From the NCBI GenBank assembly GCA_023079485.1, contig CM041092.1, positions 2,551,127 through 2,615,126 of the forward strand: a DNA stretch of 64,000 nucleotides, written 5' to 3'. Shown piece by piece: positions 25,000 through 35,990 of the stretch. The position numbers and the translations under genes were made by a program. Each line of letters begins with the position of its first letter. Positions within the stretch are counted from its first letter, which is position 1. The DNA is from Archilochus colubris (Eukaryota > Chordata > Aves > Apodiformes > Trochilidae). The notes under the pieces are model-generated. The model was not told the DNA's origin. It was given only the letters and a program-made list of their open reading frames with translations, and ran no database searches.

Positions 25000-26400
25000 C
25001 TTACAGTTAATCATCCCTAATTGAAACACTCCCCTAAGTGAGCCCTTGTGCAGCTCAGCAGAGGGAGGCCCTGGCTGTTTTTTCCCTGTTTAGTTTGTTT
25101 ACAAACTTCCAGCAGCATCATTTACAAAGCTCAGAGGCACATCAATAAATCCCCTGGCTGGTGCAGTAGTGCTTCTATCAATCATCAAACTAACAGCATC
25201 AACATTTTTCCTGGGCTATTATCATCACTTCAATTGCTGCAGCAATACATTCTGCACCAATAAATCAAGAGTGATCATTGTAGATGGGCAGAAGCATAAA
25301 CAGTGTTTAAAAAAAATGTCTCTTCTAGCAATCTCCTTTCATCTTTCTGTTGGTTCTTTTTATGTTTTAAAAGTAGGATCATTTTCCATGTTTGTCTTAG
25401 TTCCCTCATTTACACAAAAGACAATCTGGTATTTTCCAATTTTTTTTACCTGTCAGTCAACAAGCCCTTAGCTGGCATGTTCATTTTTCATTTTTCATTT
25501 ACTTTTTTCTTCTTTACTGCTCATTTCAGTGAGCATGGAATGTCCTTGCATTAAGAAATGGGTTGTATTTCCTCAGGCAACAGGTGCTTATCTTTTTGGG
25601 TTACAACATAAAACTGACAAAGCAGCTCCCATATCTAACAGTTATCACCTGAGAATCCGAAACATTTCTCCCCTTTAGTGAGTGCTTTATTTTTAATTTT
25701 TTTTTTTAGGTCAAGCTGCAGCTGCAACACCTGTATTATTGTATGGCCAGACTTTCTGTGGGTTATAGTTCCCCTTCCCAACACAATAAATGTATTTATT
25801 CTTTACGTCATGTGCACAGATTGGTTTTCATGAAGGGTTTTTATGTGCTGAGTCTTGTGTTCTCTCCTTTTCAATATGTGTGCATAGTTAAAGGGGTTTT
25901 CTTAATTTCCTGTTACAGGCTTTCCTCAGAGGTTGCTTGTTATGTTTTCCCTTCCTTACAGTACACAAAGATGCCTGCTGGCTGGAAATAGGAAGATTAT
26001 TTCTTGCTGAAAGTTGGCAATTCAGGTGATGACAACTGAGTCCCTCACCCTGTTCCCAGCTGTAGCACACGTTGGCTTCAGTGCCAGATGGCTGTGATTA
26101 TCAGATTGCATTTTATTATTCTGGATGAGCAATATCCCACTTGGTTGTGGTCTTAGATACTTCATCCAAACTGATCCCAGGTTCTTCTCAAGCAAGGCTT
26201 TGGTTTTGGCTGAGTACCTGGGGTGTCATTTCAGTATCCACCTTGCACAACTTTGAAGTTGCAAAAGCTTTTGGACTTAGAGTCCAAGTTTGAGAGGTGT
26301 CTTGGTGGGATAGCAGTCTGAAAATTCTGATTTATTTATTTTTTTAAGGTAAAAGTTAGCAATTGAAGTTGTTTTCCCAATCAGAGAAATCCCTGGTTCA

Positions 26401-26470
26401 TAGGATCATAGAATGGTTTGGATTGGAAGGGACCTTTAAATATCATTTAGTTCCAATCCTCCTGCATGGA
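26401..26470 (-). mobile_element. CR1 LINE terminal fragment, minus strand
   Basis: The plus strand begins TAGGATCATAGAATGGTTTG, then GATTGGAAGGGACCTTTAAA, TATCATTTAGTTCCAATCC and CCTGCATGGA. This is the complement of the CR1 3' terminus with its intact ATCATAGAAT end. Only about 70 bp are retained, an extreme 5' truncation common for CR1. Confidence 0.9.
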
Positions 26471-27999
26471 TTATTTCTTGCAAAATGAAATATTTTCTTT
26501 AAATTCATTAAGTTTTTTTGTTTTGTTTGGGTTTTGGGGGTTGCTTTGGTTTCTATTTTTTATTAAAGTAAAATATTTAACCAGTCGTTCTCATTCAGGC
26601 CAATTAAAATATGAATCTGACCCAAGCCATTGTGTTGCTGGTAGAAAATAGCAACAAAAGGCCTGAACTTGCAATATCAGCATCAACAGGAACTGCACAA
26701 GGGTCCAGAGATCAGTGGGAATTTGGGGGTCACTCCAGAGGCACTGGAAATATGCTTGGCACATTCCTGTAGTTGCCTTGGAAGTCCTGGTAAAAAATAG
26801 GAACCTGTCTCATATTTGGGAGGGTATTAAAAAGAGGAGCTCCATGCCCTCACAAAAGGATTTATAGCTTTTTGTAACCTTTCCTACTACCTGATTTTTG
26901 ACTTAGAAAGCTACTAGTTTCCTGATTATCTGGTATTATGCATTCAAGCCTCTGATGTACCTTCATATTAAAAGCATTCAAGTGGGGGGGAAAAAAAAAA
27001 TCAGTGTTTTTTTTAGTCTTCTGAGTCAGCTTGTTTGGCAGCTACATGAAATTAAGTTTTTATAATCCCAAAGATGGCAGGTTTGGCCCTTCATCCTTAG
27101 CTGTTTCAGTGTGTCTGCATTCATTATTTTCCATCCTCTTTAATTCAACCATAAATTCCCATTTTCTGTTCAATGGAATGGCCCATTCTCAAATGATGCC
27201 AATATTATTCAGAACTAGGTGGCACCCATATGCAGCCTTGCCAAAGTACACTCATTTCATTTTTAACTTCTTGAGCATAGTCAATCATCCAAGGAACTGA
27301 AACAATACATGATTTATAAAAGACATTTAATGAATTTCATTCATTTCCCCCTGGAATTTCAGAATTGCTGAGACATGTGTACAAGTAGAAACAGCAGAAA
27401 CCCCTAAGAAGTTCTTATGCTGCATTCTGGGATTGTTCTGTTTGTGTGTGGAAGGGCTAAACTACTTTTTACTGTTCAAACACTTTTTTTTTTAATGCTC
27501 AAAAATTACTTTTACTGTTAAAACCCTGAATTGAACAGAGCTCATGAGAACAGCCTGTGGTGCCCTGCAGGGATTTGCTTCCTAGAACAAAAACACCCAT
27601 GGTGTCACTTGTTGCCACACTGAATCCTCTCAAAACTTGGTGTTTTGGGTCAAGGGGGTCCTGAACCTAACCTTTGTGTAGACAGAGGGAGATTTTGGTT
27701 GCACTGAGCAGGTCAGGTTTGGAGGTTTCTGGGATTTTTCTGAGCTGCAAAGGTCTTTGTGCAAGGTTCCAACATCCACGTTTTGGGAGAGGGATTGCTG
27801 AGTGACCCATGAGCAGGTCAGGAGGTAAATCTGCTAACCCAGTGCTTCACACAGAGGTTTTTCAGCCCAATTTGTCCCTCATTCCAAAGCCTGAAAGCTG
27901 CAAACAGGGAACTTGTGGATCATTTCCTCATCCCTCAACAAAAGGTTCAGTGAATCCCAGCCTCGTCTCGATGCATCCGCGGAATTTCAGACTTCCCAA
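26471..27999. other. AT-rich non-coding DNA, no gene seen
   Basis: No exon or RNA gene seen. It includes a G/T-rich segment near 26510-26555 and an A run near 26990-27000. Composition becomes more mixed towards 28000. Confidence 0.5.
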
Positions 28000-29170
28000 G
28001 ACTTTCTTTAGCTCAGGAAATTTAAAGTGTTCCCCATCTCCAATTTTTGGCTCACACTCCTGTTTTTGGATCCTGCAATTCCTCATGTTTTACTTCGAGG
28101 TGGGAGGGGCAGAACTTCCCTAAATTTAGAGCTCAGCCGGATGGTTGAAAAATCTGTGCGACTGCTCCAGCGCCGGCGTGTTGCAGAAAGGGTCAGCATT
28201 TCCAGCCTGACTCAGTCTGATGTCTGTCAGAGCCAAATATGCTTCCTGGTTTCCTTGGTGGCAGAAGGATTAACAAGAAGCTGCCCTCTCCAGCTTTGTT
28301 TTGGATGCTCTGTGTGTGGTTATCAGGACAAACATCCCCTTCTCCCTGGTGCAGCCACCCAGGGGCGTTTCATCCCGGTTCTTTCTAGCAGGTGAAGTGT
28401 TCTCTCAGTGCAATTTGCAGGTCATTAATATTACAGTAATCTTTGCTCCTCAGCTCCAAGAAATCCCATGGAAGCCCAAGCTATGGAGATGTTACAGTCT
28501 AGGGGCGTGTGACATAAAATAATTCAGGTAATAATAATTATCTACAGAAACAACCACTCCTAGGATCCATCTTACTGCAGTTTCCCTTCATTTGGAATCT
28601 GAAAATGCCATTTTAACATGGGTTTTTGGTCTGTTTTGTTGATTTCCCCCCCCTCCCCCGTCATCTGTTAATTATTGATGTTAGCCAGATGATTACTTTC
28701 TGTGGATGTCAGCTCCCAGTCAGCAATTGCCCTCGTCAGCATTGCCTTTAATCACCCAGTTGCAGTCTAGCTCCTCTTTCTCATATCATTATATAGTGCT
28801 GGTATTTGTCATCCTAAATACACTAACTGGACTTCCAAATCCATATGGGAATGATAAATACAGCTTCATTTATGATGTTACATGGTACTACAGCATAAAT
28901 AATCCAGTAGGAATAGACATTGTAAATGTCCCCAGTAGCATTATAAACCATGTAAGTGTATTTAAAGCAGGTCTTTGTAATCTTTGCAAGGGCTTTTCAT
29001 ACCAAATTTTCCCATTATGTGAAAAAAAAAAAAAAGAAAAGGAAACCTTTCTTACAATCAATAGTTCATTAATATCAAATGCAAGTCTGGCATATGGTTC
29101 AAGTTGCCTGTCTCCATCCAAGCAGCTGGTCACTTCATGTACCAGATGTAAAATATTAAAAAGTTAAGGG
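28000..29170. promoter_or_regulatory. Candidate conserved non-coding element
   Basis: The stretch has no recognisable transposon and has retained CpGs (for example around 28130-28175, with CGGATGG, CTGTGCGAC and CAGCGCCGGCG). It has dense homeodomain-type cores, including TAATTA at 28669-28674 immediately after an E-box-like CATCTG (28662-28667). Such combinations are typical of developmental enhancers. The 153-codon frame at 28706-29167 shares the region but has no recognisable domain and no splice context. Regulatory function and boundaries are inference; conservation could not be tested. Confidence 0.25.
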
Positions 29171-32100
29171 ATTAAAGAAAACTCTGTAGTTTTCTATTCA
29201 AAGTGTGAAGGTCTCCAAACAGCAGACACATGGGATCCAGCAAGTTCTACCTTCCCGAGTGGTACAAGTATAATACAAAATATAATAGAATTCTAATTTT
29301 AATTGCCTTTATCTTCCACAAAAGCAAGAGGCAAGTGAGAGGTACTCATAAGTCTAACAGCAACGTGAGCTGGGCTCCCACATAGGACATTTAAATCAGA
29401 GGTTAAGGACAGTTTGCATTTTGCATTTATCTTCCATTCAGAGGCAAAAAAAAGTATTGTTCCTAAACAAAATTGTCATTACATTGGTACTAGCTACCAG
29501 AATTTTATGGCAATTTGTATTTTAAGTACTGCAGGATGATAATTATACTTCTTGTTTCGCCTAACTGCATAGTTACTATTCAGAGTAACTCATGTATATT
29601 TTACTGCTCTGTATGTTCTATATCAGAGCAGACCTTTTGCAAATGGATTCATTTGCATCATTATACACTCGTTCAGAAATCATTTTCTGATCATGAGCAA
29701 TAGGCTTCTGGTACAATCAGAGAGCTAATTCCTAAAACTCATCCTTATAGCTTTAGAGAATTGCTCCCTCCCCCACTCAGTCTAATTTTTAAAATGTGCC
29801 TCTGCTGAAATGAGATTTTTTTGACAAAGAGAGGGTTTTGTAGCAAATTTTGCTTTTATTCATTCATCTGGAAAAATTTGAAGAGAAAAAATTATTTGAC
29901 TGACTTCCCTCCCCCCTCCCTCTGGAGGTGACATCCATGTGACAGACTTGAGGGCTCTGTGGGACATGTGCCTGTCATGTACCTTGGAGCACTTCCTTGT
30001 CCTCTGCCCACTATTTATCTCTCCCAGCCACTTAGTTTCAAAAGATACTAATTTAAAGAAATTAACCCACTACAGAAATCCATTAGAGGTTTTCCCCTCC
30101 CTCACCTCCATAAATTGCCACTGCCTGAAGCTGAAGAGGAGCAAAAATCCTGGATGCATGACAAGCTTTTAAAGCCTTGATGCCCTGTGGCCCTGCAGGG
30201 ATAGAAGAGAGGGGATGGATCCTCTGACCAGGCAACAGGGTACAGCAGAAACAAAGCAAAATTGTTTTAAAATGAGTGCAGAGGGTTAATTCCCTTGTTC
30301 TGCTGGTGCAGAGGCTTGGGGAGGCGATGCTCCCACGCTGGCAGTGTGACAAGCTGCATTCATCTGCAACATCTGAAGGAACCCAGTTATTTGATGTTTT
30401 GTTTTGAAAAAAAAAAAAAATCACTGAGGAGTGTTTTGTATGCAAAAAGTGAGCACATTTCCCTCTGAGTCCTAGATAAGTGAAATGATGGTTATTGGAG
30501 GTGCTGCATTTAAATCTTGCAAAGTCCCTTAAAAAGGTGATATTAGACTTGGAGAGAACACAGAGCAATGCACACCAGGGCTTGTCTGTACTCTGAAACA
30601 TCATTCTGTTGATTTTCTTACTGCAGAGATGGGCAGCTAGCAAAAGGTTAAATCCTTTTTTCTTTCTGAAATAATATAAAATGAACTACGTGAGGATGTA
30701 GCCTGTGTTTTAGCCTGTGCCTATTACATGGCCAATGATTTGGTGAGAAGCAGGTAACTGAAATGGGCAGTAATAAGAATTTTTTTCTTTTGAAAAGAAG
30801 AAATCAGCAAAGAAAACTTAGGAGGCTGATCCAACAGAGCTTAATGATCCCATTTGTCATAGTAGGGTGAAAGGAAAATGGCACTTACTGCAAGTGGTGT
30901 TTATGAAGAGTGTGGCTATTTACACCATGGTGGATTCTTAGACAACAAGATGAGTTTTCATACTTAATATATAATCATGGGGATTTCTTATTTGCCTTTT
31001 TTTTTTCTTTTTAATTAATTTTTTTTTAAAGAGCATCCTACACAGAGGAGATCCAAACAGTATCCCCAACAGTAGTTTACCCTTTTCCTCAAAGGAAACT
31101 TCTTAGTATCTCATTTGCATAGAAATCTGGGGACTCTGCCTTGTGTTAGTGAGTGCTGCTGATTTCCTTTTGATAGCTTTCGTTTTAATAAGTGCATATA
31201 ATCTCATCTGTGTATGTACAACAGCATATTTCAGAACATAGGTATGGAAGGAGTAAGTTGTCTTGGCAGCAGATGAAAGTGAGATGAAATGCTTCAAAGG
31301 GCAGCCAGGCAGAAGGCAGAGAAAAGGGTCTGTTAGGTATTGGGATGAGAAGCTTTTGAAATATAGATAACCTACAGCAGAGATGAGCTCTGTTCTCCTG
31401 GCATGAATAATTAGATAAGAGGGGAAAGGAAGCCAGGATGTGAACGAGGTTCAGGATAAACCATCCTGGAAAGATGAAGCCATGGAAATTTTGTTCAGGG
31501 AAAAAAAAAAAAAGGCAGCTCAGTTAGGAAATCATAAAGAATTGTGACAGCCTTGGGGACGTAGACAGTGAGGTAAAAACCAGGCTTGAAAATGCTTTTA
31601 TATGAGCAGCAGAAGCCTGAAAGCTCAGGGGATGCTGTAACAGGTGTCACAGAAAATAAACACTGTAATTCAGGACATAAGTTCCTCAGCAATGGGAGAA
31701 TTCATGGCCCTGCTGATAAAACATCAATAAAACAGCACAATGAGAATAAGTTGGTCTATCCCTGTTCAGACTGGCAGTGCCACAGCCAGGTCCCTCTTTC
31801 CAGAAATGCTTTTGGAAAATAAAACAGTTGGCACCAGGAAGAATAATTCTTTCTGAGCACTGCAGTTCTTCATCTACTTCAATCAGTATGTGTGAAAAAG
31901 CCAGGCCAGAATAGTCATAACAGCATTGAACATCCTTGTAGGAGGGAGAAAAAAAAATAAAAGAAATCAGTGCACCTACAGAGGAACTGCCTGATAATAA
32001 GGAAGATAATTAAAAGGAAATTAAAGGAGCAGCTAAGAGGGGAGTATGTTTGTAGGCGGCTTGTGTGCTTTCAAGGCAACAATTTAGTTTACTACTCAAC

Positions 32101-32269
32101 ACAAATATGCACAACGTAATTCTAAAGATCTGCCAGGAAAAAAAAAAAGGAATATAAACCAAAATACAAAGGAGCTATTAGGTTTGGTTTGAGTTAGTTG
32201 GGTTTTTTTCTTTCGAAGGAAAGAGTCAATTCTCAATTTAAACGTCAAAGGTGAGCCAAGAGATTTTGA
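29171..32269. other. AT-rich non-coding DNA
   Basis: No gene seen. It contains an inverted octamer element (29638-29658), a further octamer (31113-31120), A14 (30407-30420) and A13 (31501-31513) runs. The 186-codon minus-strand frame at 30083-30643 has no recognisable domains, contains an A-run-derived Phe tract, and is not called. Confidence 0.5.
29638..29658. promoter_or_regulatory. Inverted repeat with octamer
   Basis: TGCAAATG (29638-29645) and CATTTGCA (29650-29657) form a perfect 8-bp inverted repeat with spacer GATT. The right arm plus the next base gives an exact octamer, ATTTGCAT (29651-29658). The left arm is a 7/8 octamer. This is a possible POU-factor site; function is unproven. 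Confidence 0.3.
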
Positions 32270-32608
32270 GCAGCGGCTGAAAGTGGAAAAGCTCCTAACA
32301 AAAACCTTTTTGAACACATCAGAGGCAGGAAGCTTGCCAGAGAAGCAGTCAGACTGATAGATGATCAAGGGATAAAAGGAGCATTTAAGGAAGATAAGGC
32401 CCTGGTGGGGAAGTGGGATGAGTTTGCAGTGCTGTTCTCTGCAGGGGAGGTTGAGGATGGCTCTGGCCTGGAGCTGCTCTTCAGGTGGGACAGGGATGGA
32501 AATGGTTTCCCAGAGAAACTGTGGCTGCCCCATCCCTGGAAGTGTTCAAGGCCAGGTTGGATGGGGCTTGGAGCAACCTGGGCTGGTGAGAGGTGTCCCT
32601 CTTTGTAA
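32270..32608 (+). pseudogene. LINE ORF2-like linker fragment
   Basis: One plus-strand frame is open without a stop from 32270 to the stop ending at 32608. Its first two thirds read like the linker between endonuclease and reverse transcriptase in LINE ORF2 proteins. Residues NKNLFEHIRGRKLAREAV are followed by a DDQG turn, then FKEDKALVGKWDEFAVLFSA, the position where CR1-type proteins typically have an EKLNEFFASVFT-like motif. There is no start codon at the left end and no catalytic domain. After about 32498 the frame runs into CR1 tail sequence and is no longer meaningful. Assignment to CR1 rather than another LINE is uncertain. Confidence 0.5.
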
Positions 32609-32673
32609 CAGGGGGTTGGAACTAAGTGATGTTTAAAGTCCCTCCCAGTCCAAACCAGTCAGTGAGTCTGTGA
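32498..32673 (+). mobile_element. CR1 LINE 3' fragment
   Basis: The tail order is TTTCCCAGAGAAACTGTGGC, TGCCCCATCCCTGGAAGTG, GTTGGATGGGGCTTGGAGCA, GAGAGGTGTCCCTC, GGGGGTTGGAACTAAGTGAT and TTTAAAGTCC. It closes with a degraded CAAACCAGTCAGTGAGTCTGTGA terminus. It lies directly downstream of a LINE-like reading frame (32270) but lacks the reverse-transcriptase region that should separate the two in an intact element. Confidence 0.9.
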
Positions 32674-33239
32674 CATGTTTAAGGAGCAGTCTCAGACTGG
32701 AAAGCTGACCCTGCCAGGGCAGGAGGCCAAAGATTCTGGGAGCTTCTCTTTCCCACATGGGTTGCAGGGAGAGCCTGGGAACCTTAATCTGATCACTCCA
32801 GAGCTCTGAAAGCAAGAGCTACCACCTTTAGTTTGAGCAGCCTCTCCTTGTATCATCTACACCTGAGCCAAGGCCTCTTTTATCCTCCCAGGGAAAGATG
32901 GGCAAAACAACAAATTATTTCCAAAGAGGACTTGATGTGCTGCTCTTCCAGCTGAAAACAACTTCTGGTCCAGCATCTCTTTAAAGATCAACAGAGGGGT
33001 AGTACATCCATAAGGAAAGAATTTAAAAAGATTATCCTATAGATGCTTTATTTCTTGCTTGGTACTCATGGATCTTTTGCTGAGCAGTGTGTGTACTGAT
33101 ATTCTGCTCTGGCCCTTCCAAACTGCCTCTTTCTACTTGGGCTGAAATACATGAAGATCTAGGCAATAAGAATTCCAGATCCCTTGCTCTATAGAAGTTG
33201 ACTAATCTTTAAAAATAGGCTAAATCCCAATTTAGAATG
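32674..33239. other. Non-coding, no recognised element
   Basis: No gene, repeat family or RNA recognised. Ordinary AT-rich sequence. Confidence 0.5.
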
Positions 33240-33640
33240 ATTTCAGTAGAGTAAGCTTAGAAGACAATTGCTATAATTATGCAAATTTAAACAAGTGAAA
33301 AGCCTTAATGCAATGTATACAAAATAATGGCTTAAAGGAATTAGCTTTAAGAATTAGCAGAAATTGGTCGTTTCTATGCAATAATAGGACTGGAAGCTAA
33401 TGATTCAGAGGGAGAGAGTTTTGCCAGTAGATATCAGAGCTTAGATAATATTTTATTCAGTAACTTCATGCTTGTATTTGTTCAGGATTGCAGCCTGTGC
33501 CTGCATTGGAATTGCAGTCACTCACCAGTTGTTAATTAGACAATCTGACTGATAGGATAATTGTGGCAGGAATTGATTATTAACTGGTGTTTGTATGCTA
33601 ATTAATAACAAAGTTCTTAAACAGAAGATAAATAACAGAA
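33240..33640. promoter_or_regulatory. Candidate enhancer with homeodomain/POU sites
   Basis: A composite TAATTATGCAAAT (33274-33286) overlaps a TAATTA core with an exact octamer. Further homeodomain cores lie at 33532-33539 (TTAATTAG) and 33599-33606 (TAATTAAT), with other TAAT/ATTA words between. No transposon is recognised. Clusters of this kind are common in conserved developmental enhancers. AT-rich composition raises the chance rate of such motifs, so this is a hypothesis. Confidence 0.25.
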
Positions 33641-34132
33641 AACTGACAAGTGTTCCCTTACATGCTGGTTGTGACCCAGACTTTTAATTGTCACTGTGCA
33701 TTTGAATTCCCAGCTCTCCAGGCCAAGGTTTGAAATCTTTGTAATTAGTTGCCAATACAAGAAAAAATTATTTTGCTACTGAGGATTTTTGCCAAGCTGT
33801 GAAATTTTCAAATGATCTGACAAAACAGTCTGTGTTCTTCAGGGCCCCTCATTGATCAGGCTTCTCTTCTACTTTTTATGTGCTATTTTTTTTTAAATCT
33901 GTGTGACTTAAGTCAGGAACAGTATCAACAGAATCCCAAAGTCTGTGCTTTGTTACACTTTGGTATTCCAGTGTTGAGTATCTCTATGTCTGGGATGTTC
34001 AGCTGCTCTGATTCTAGAAGAATCATCATCCTTGAAACCTTGAATGATAATTTTTGGAATTACTATCTCCTAAGAATGACAACAAATCCGTGTACACCAA
34101 AGTCTTGTGGCAGAAGCTGACACAGTACATAT
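33641..34132. other. Non-coding, no recognised element
   Basis: No gene or repeat family recognised. Confidence 0.5.
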
Positions 34133-34242
34133 GGTTGGACTTGATGATCATGGTTGGCCTTGATGATCTCTGGTTGCACTAGATGATCTCTGGTTGCACT
34201 AGATGATATTAAAAGTCTTTTCCAACCAGAAGGATTCTGTGG
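34133..34242 (+). mobile_element. CR1 terminus with 4x internal tandem repeat
   Basis: The end of a CR1 tail (AAAGTCTTTTCCAACCAGAA, then GGATTCTGTGGG) is preceded by four head-to-tail copies of the GGTTGGACTTGATGATC unit. The copies are at 34133-34151, 34152-34171, 34172-34191 and 34192-34211. A normal CR1 has one such unit. Copies 3 and 4 share the variant GGTTGCACTAGATGAT, which suggests they arose last, by duplication of one another. No CR1 sequence is recognised upstream of 34133. Confidence 0.82.
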
Positions 34243-35633
34243 GTAGTTTTGAGTGTCGTGGTTTCCCTGATGAAGCTGGGGACCTTTTCTCCTCACCTCT
34301 GAGCACACACGTTGAGGAACAATTGCTGGAGAATTTGAAACATAGACCTTGTGCCAAGGGCTCAGGCTGCTTTCTACAGGATCACCTTGTTTAATTAACC
34401 CCCAAAAGTGCCTTGGAACAAGAACACCCTAATTTTTGTCCCCTTTTTCTCCCCCTCAGACTGACTCGTGGTGAGCTGAACTTCGTGTCTTGCTCCCACC
34501 CAGAGCACCCAGGGTGGGATTCCACCAGGAGTTCTTTTCTCCCTGCTTCATGATTAATTACCCTACCTCTGGGGTTTAAGGTGTCCTAAAATGATGGGGA
34601 GCCCCAGCTAAGGTTACAATTTCTCTGTCAGAGCTGAAACTAAAGCTTGTTTGAGCTAAGGAGAGCAGTGTTAGCTTGGTGGTGGGAGCTGCTGAGCTTT
34701 GTGCTCAAGGGTCTGCCCAGGAACTGCTTGGGCATCTTCAGTGGGATGCTCCAGGCATCCTGCAAATTCAGCTTGTCTTGGGGTTTTTCTCTATTTTCTT
34801 TTTTATTTCTTTGTGTGTGTGGGTTTGCATTTATCATGGATCAACTTCATAGGCTGTGTGACACAAATGTGAGTCCAAGGGAAGGCTTCTTCCCTGTGGG
34901 CAGAGGCTGAAGGATAATTCTGGAGTAGGTGGGAAGGGAAATTTCAGCTGTGATAAAACACTGTGTCCCTACAAAAGTTTTGCAGTACTGCCTGCTGTTC
35001 TGCTCATGAGATGACTATTACATTTGAAACTCTTTTTTTTTGCTTTATGGTATCAAACTCAGTCAGAGATGTCTCAACTTCTAAAAAGGAGATTCTTTTT
35101 TTACTATGAAATCTGGTTGAATGCTGGGGGGTTTCTTGGGCTTGGAACTAAATCAAAATCTTAGAGTCCTTCCAGAAATTCAGCACCTGTCCTTCCTACA
35201 GCTCCAAGTGAAATCAACTAGAAGTATATTTTCCCCAAGGTTTACCTGTAATTCAAATTTATTTTTTGATAAGATGAAAGGAAAGGCACAGAACCTGATG
35301 GGTTTGAGTCTGGAAAGCACTTTGTGATACAGAGAGCTCTGAGATTTCTGTCCTCAGTTCCTGCTTTGTGTGGGGGTTTTTTGTGGTTTTTTTTTTTGAG
35401 AAATGTTAATTGGTGCCTGACCAATGTGGTTGGATGATCAGTGTTTTCCCTTTTTTTTGTTTTTTTGTTTTGTTGACAAGGAAATTACAGCCCAGCTTGG
35501 GGGAAAAAAAGTCAGGGGAAAAAAGTTCCTGCAGTACTCAACCATCATTCCTTGTTCAAAGAAAGACAAAACCTTTGGGGTCTGGGAATATTGGGCACTG
35601 TAATTTATCAAAGTAGCATTGAAGATAAATTCA
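34243..35633. other. Non-coding, no recognised element
   Basis: No exon or RNA gene seen. It contains G/T-rich and T-rich tracts near 35366-35400 and 35440-35475. Confidence 0.5.
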
Positions 35634-35990
35634 TTCAGCCTGGAGAGAAGAAGGGTCTGGAGAGGCCTGAGAACATCTTCCAGAGCCTGAAGGAGCTACA
35701 GAAAAGCTGAGGAGAGACTTCGGACAAGGAGGAATGGGACAAGGGGGAATGGCTTTAAACTGGTAGAGAGGACATGGAAAATTAGGAAGAAATTGTTTGG
35801 TGTGAGGGTGCTGAGCCCCTGTCCCAGGTTCCCAGAGAAGCTGTGGCTGCCCCATCCCTGGCAGTGTTGAAGGTTGGATGGGGCTTGGAGCACCCTGGTA
35901 TGGGGGAGGTGTCCCTGACCATGGCAGGGGTGGCACTGGATGAGCTTTAAGGTCCCTTCCAACCCAGAGTAGTCTGGGATTATATGATAA
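35634..35990 (+). mobile_element. CR1 LINE 3' fragment
   Basis: The left edge carries the degraded region normally just downstream of ORF2 (CATTCAGCCTGGAGAGAAG, near 35632). The standard tail follows: GGCTTTAAACTGGTAGAG, TTAGGAAGAAATTGTTTGG, GAGGGTGCTGAGCCCCTGTC, GTGGCTGCCCCATCCCTGG, GGAGGTGTCCCTGACCATGG, GATGAGCTTTAAGGTCC and TTCCAACCC. It ends in a TATATGATAA-like terminus. It is nearly identical to the copies at 13262 and 52961 over the central 180 bp, so all three belong to one subfamily. There is a local duplication of GACAAGGAGGAATGG / GACAAGGGGGAATGG near 35722-35752. Confidence 0.93.

Larger units (their letters stand above)
20986..26400. other. AT-rich non-coding DNA, no gene seen
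   Basis: No supported exon. It contains a 22-bp duplication at 22618-22658, a T21 run at 24103-24123, an ATT microsatellite at 24978-24999 and a short GGAT repeat near 23060-23076. Frames at 20981-21361 and 21615-21977 are low-complexity or unfamiliar and are treated as chance. Confidence 0.55.

Noticed and set aside
28706..29167. 153-codon frame as a membrane protein
   Set aside because: The hydrophobic stretches come from T-rich DNA, and a run of lysines comes from an A run. No family resemblance.
30083..30643. 186-codon frame on the minus strand
   Set aside because: Includes a Phe tract from an A14 run and shows no domain or splice context; the length is compatible with chance.
34133..34211. 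CRISPR-like direct repeats
   Set aside because: The units are contiguous with no spacers and belong to a CR1 terminus in animal DNA.
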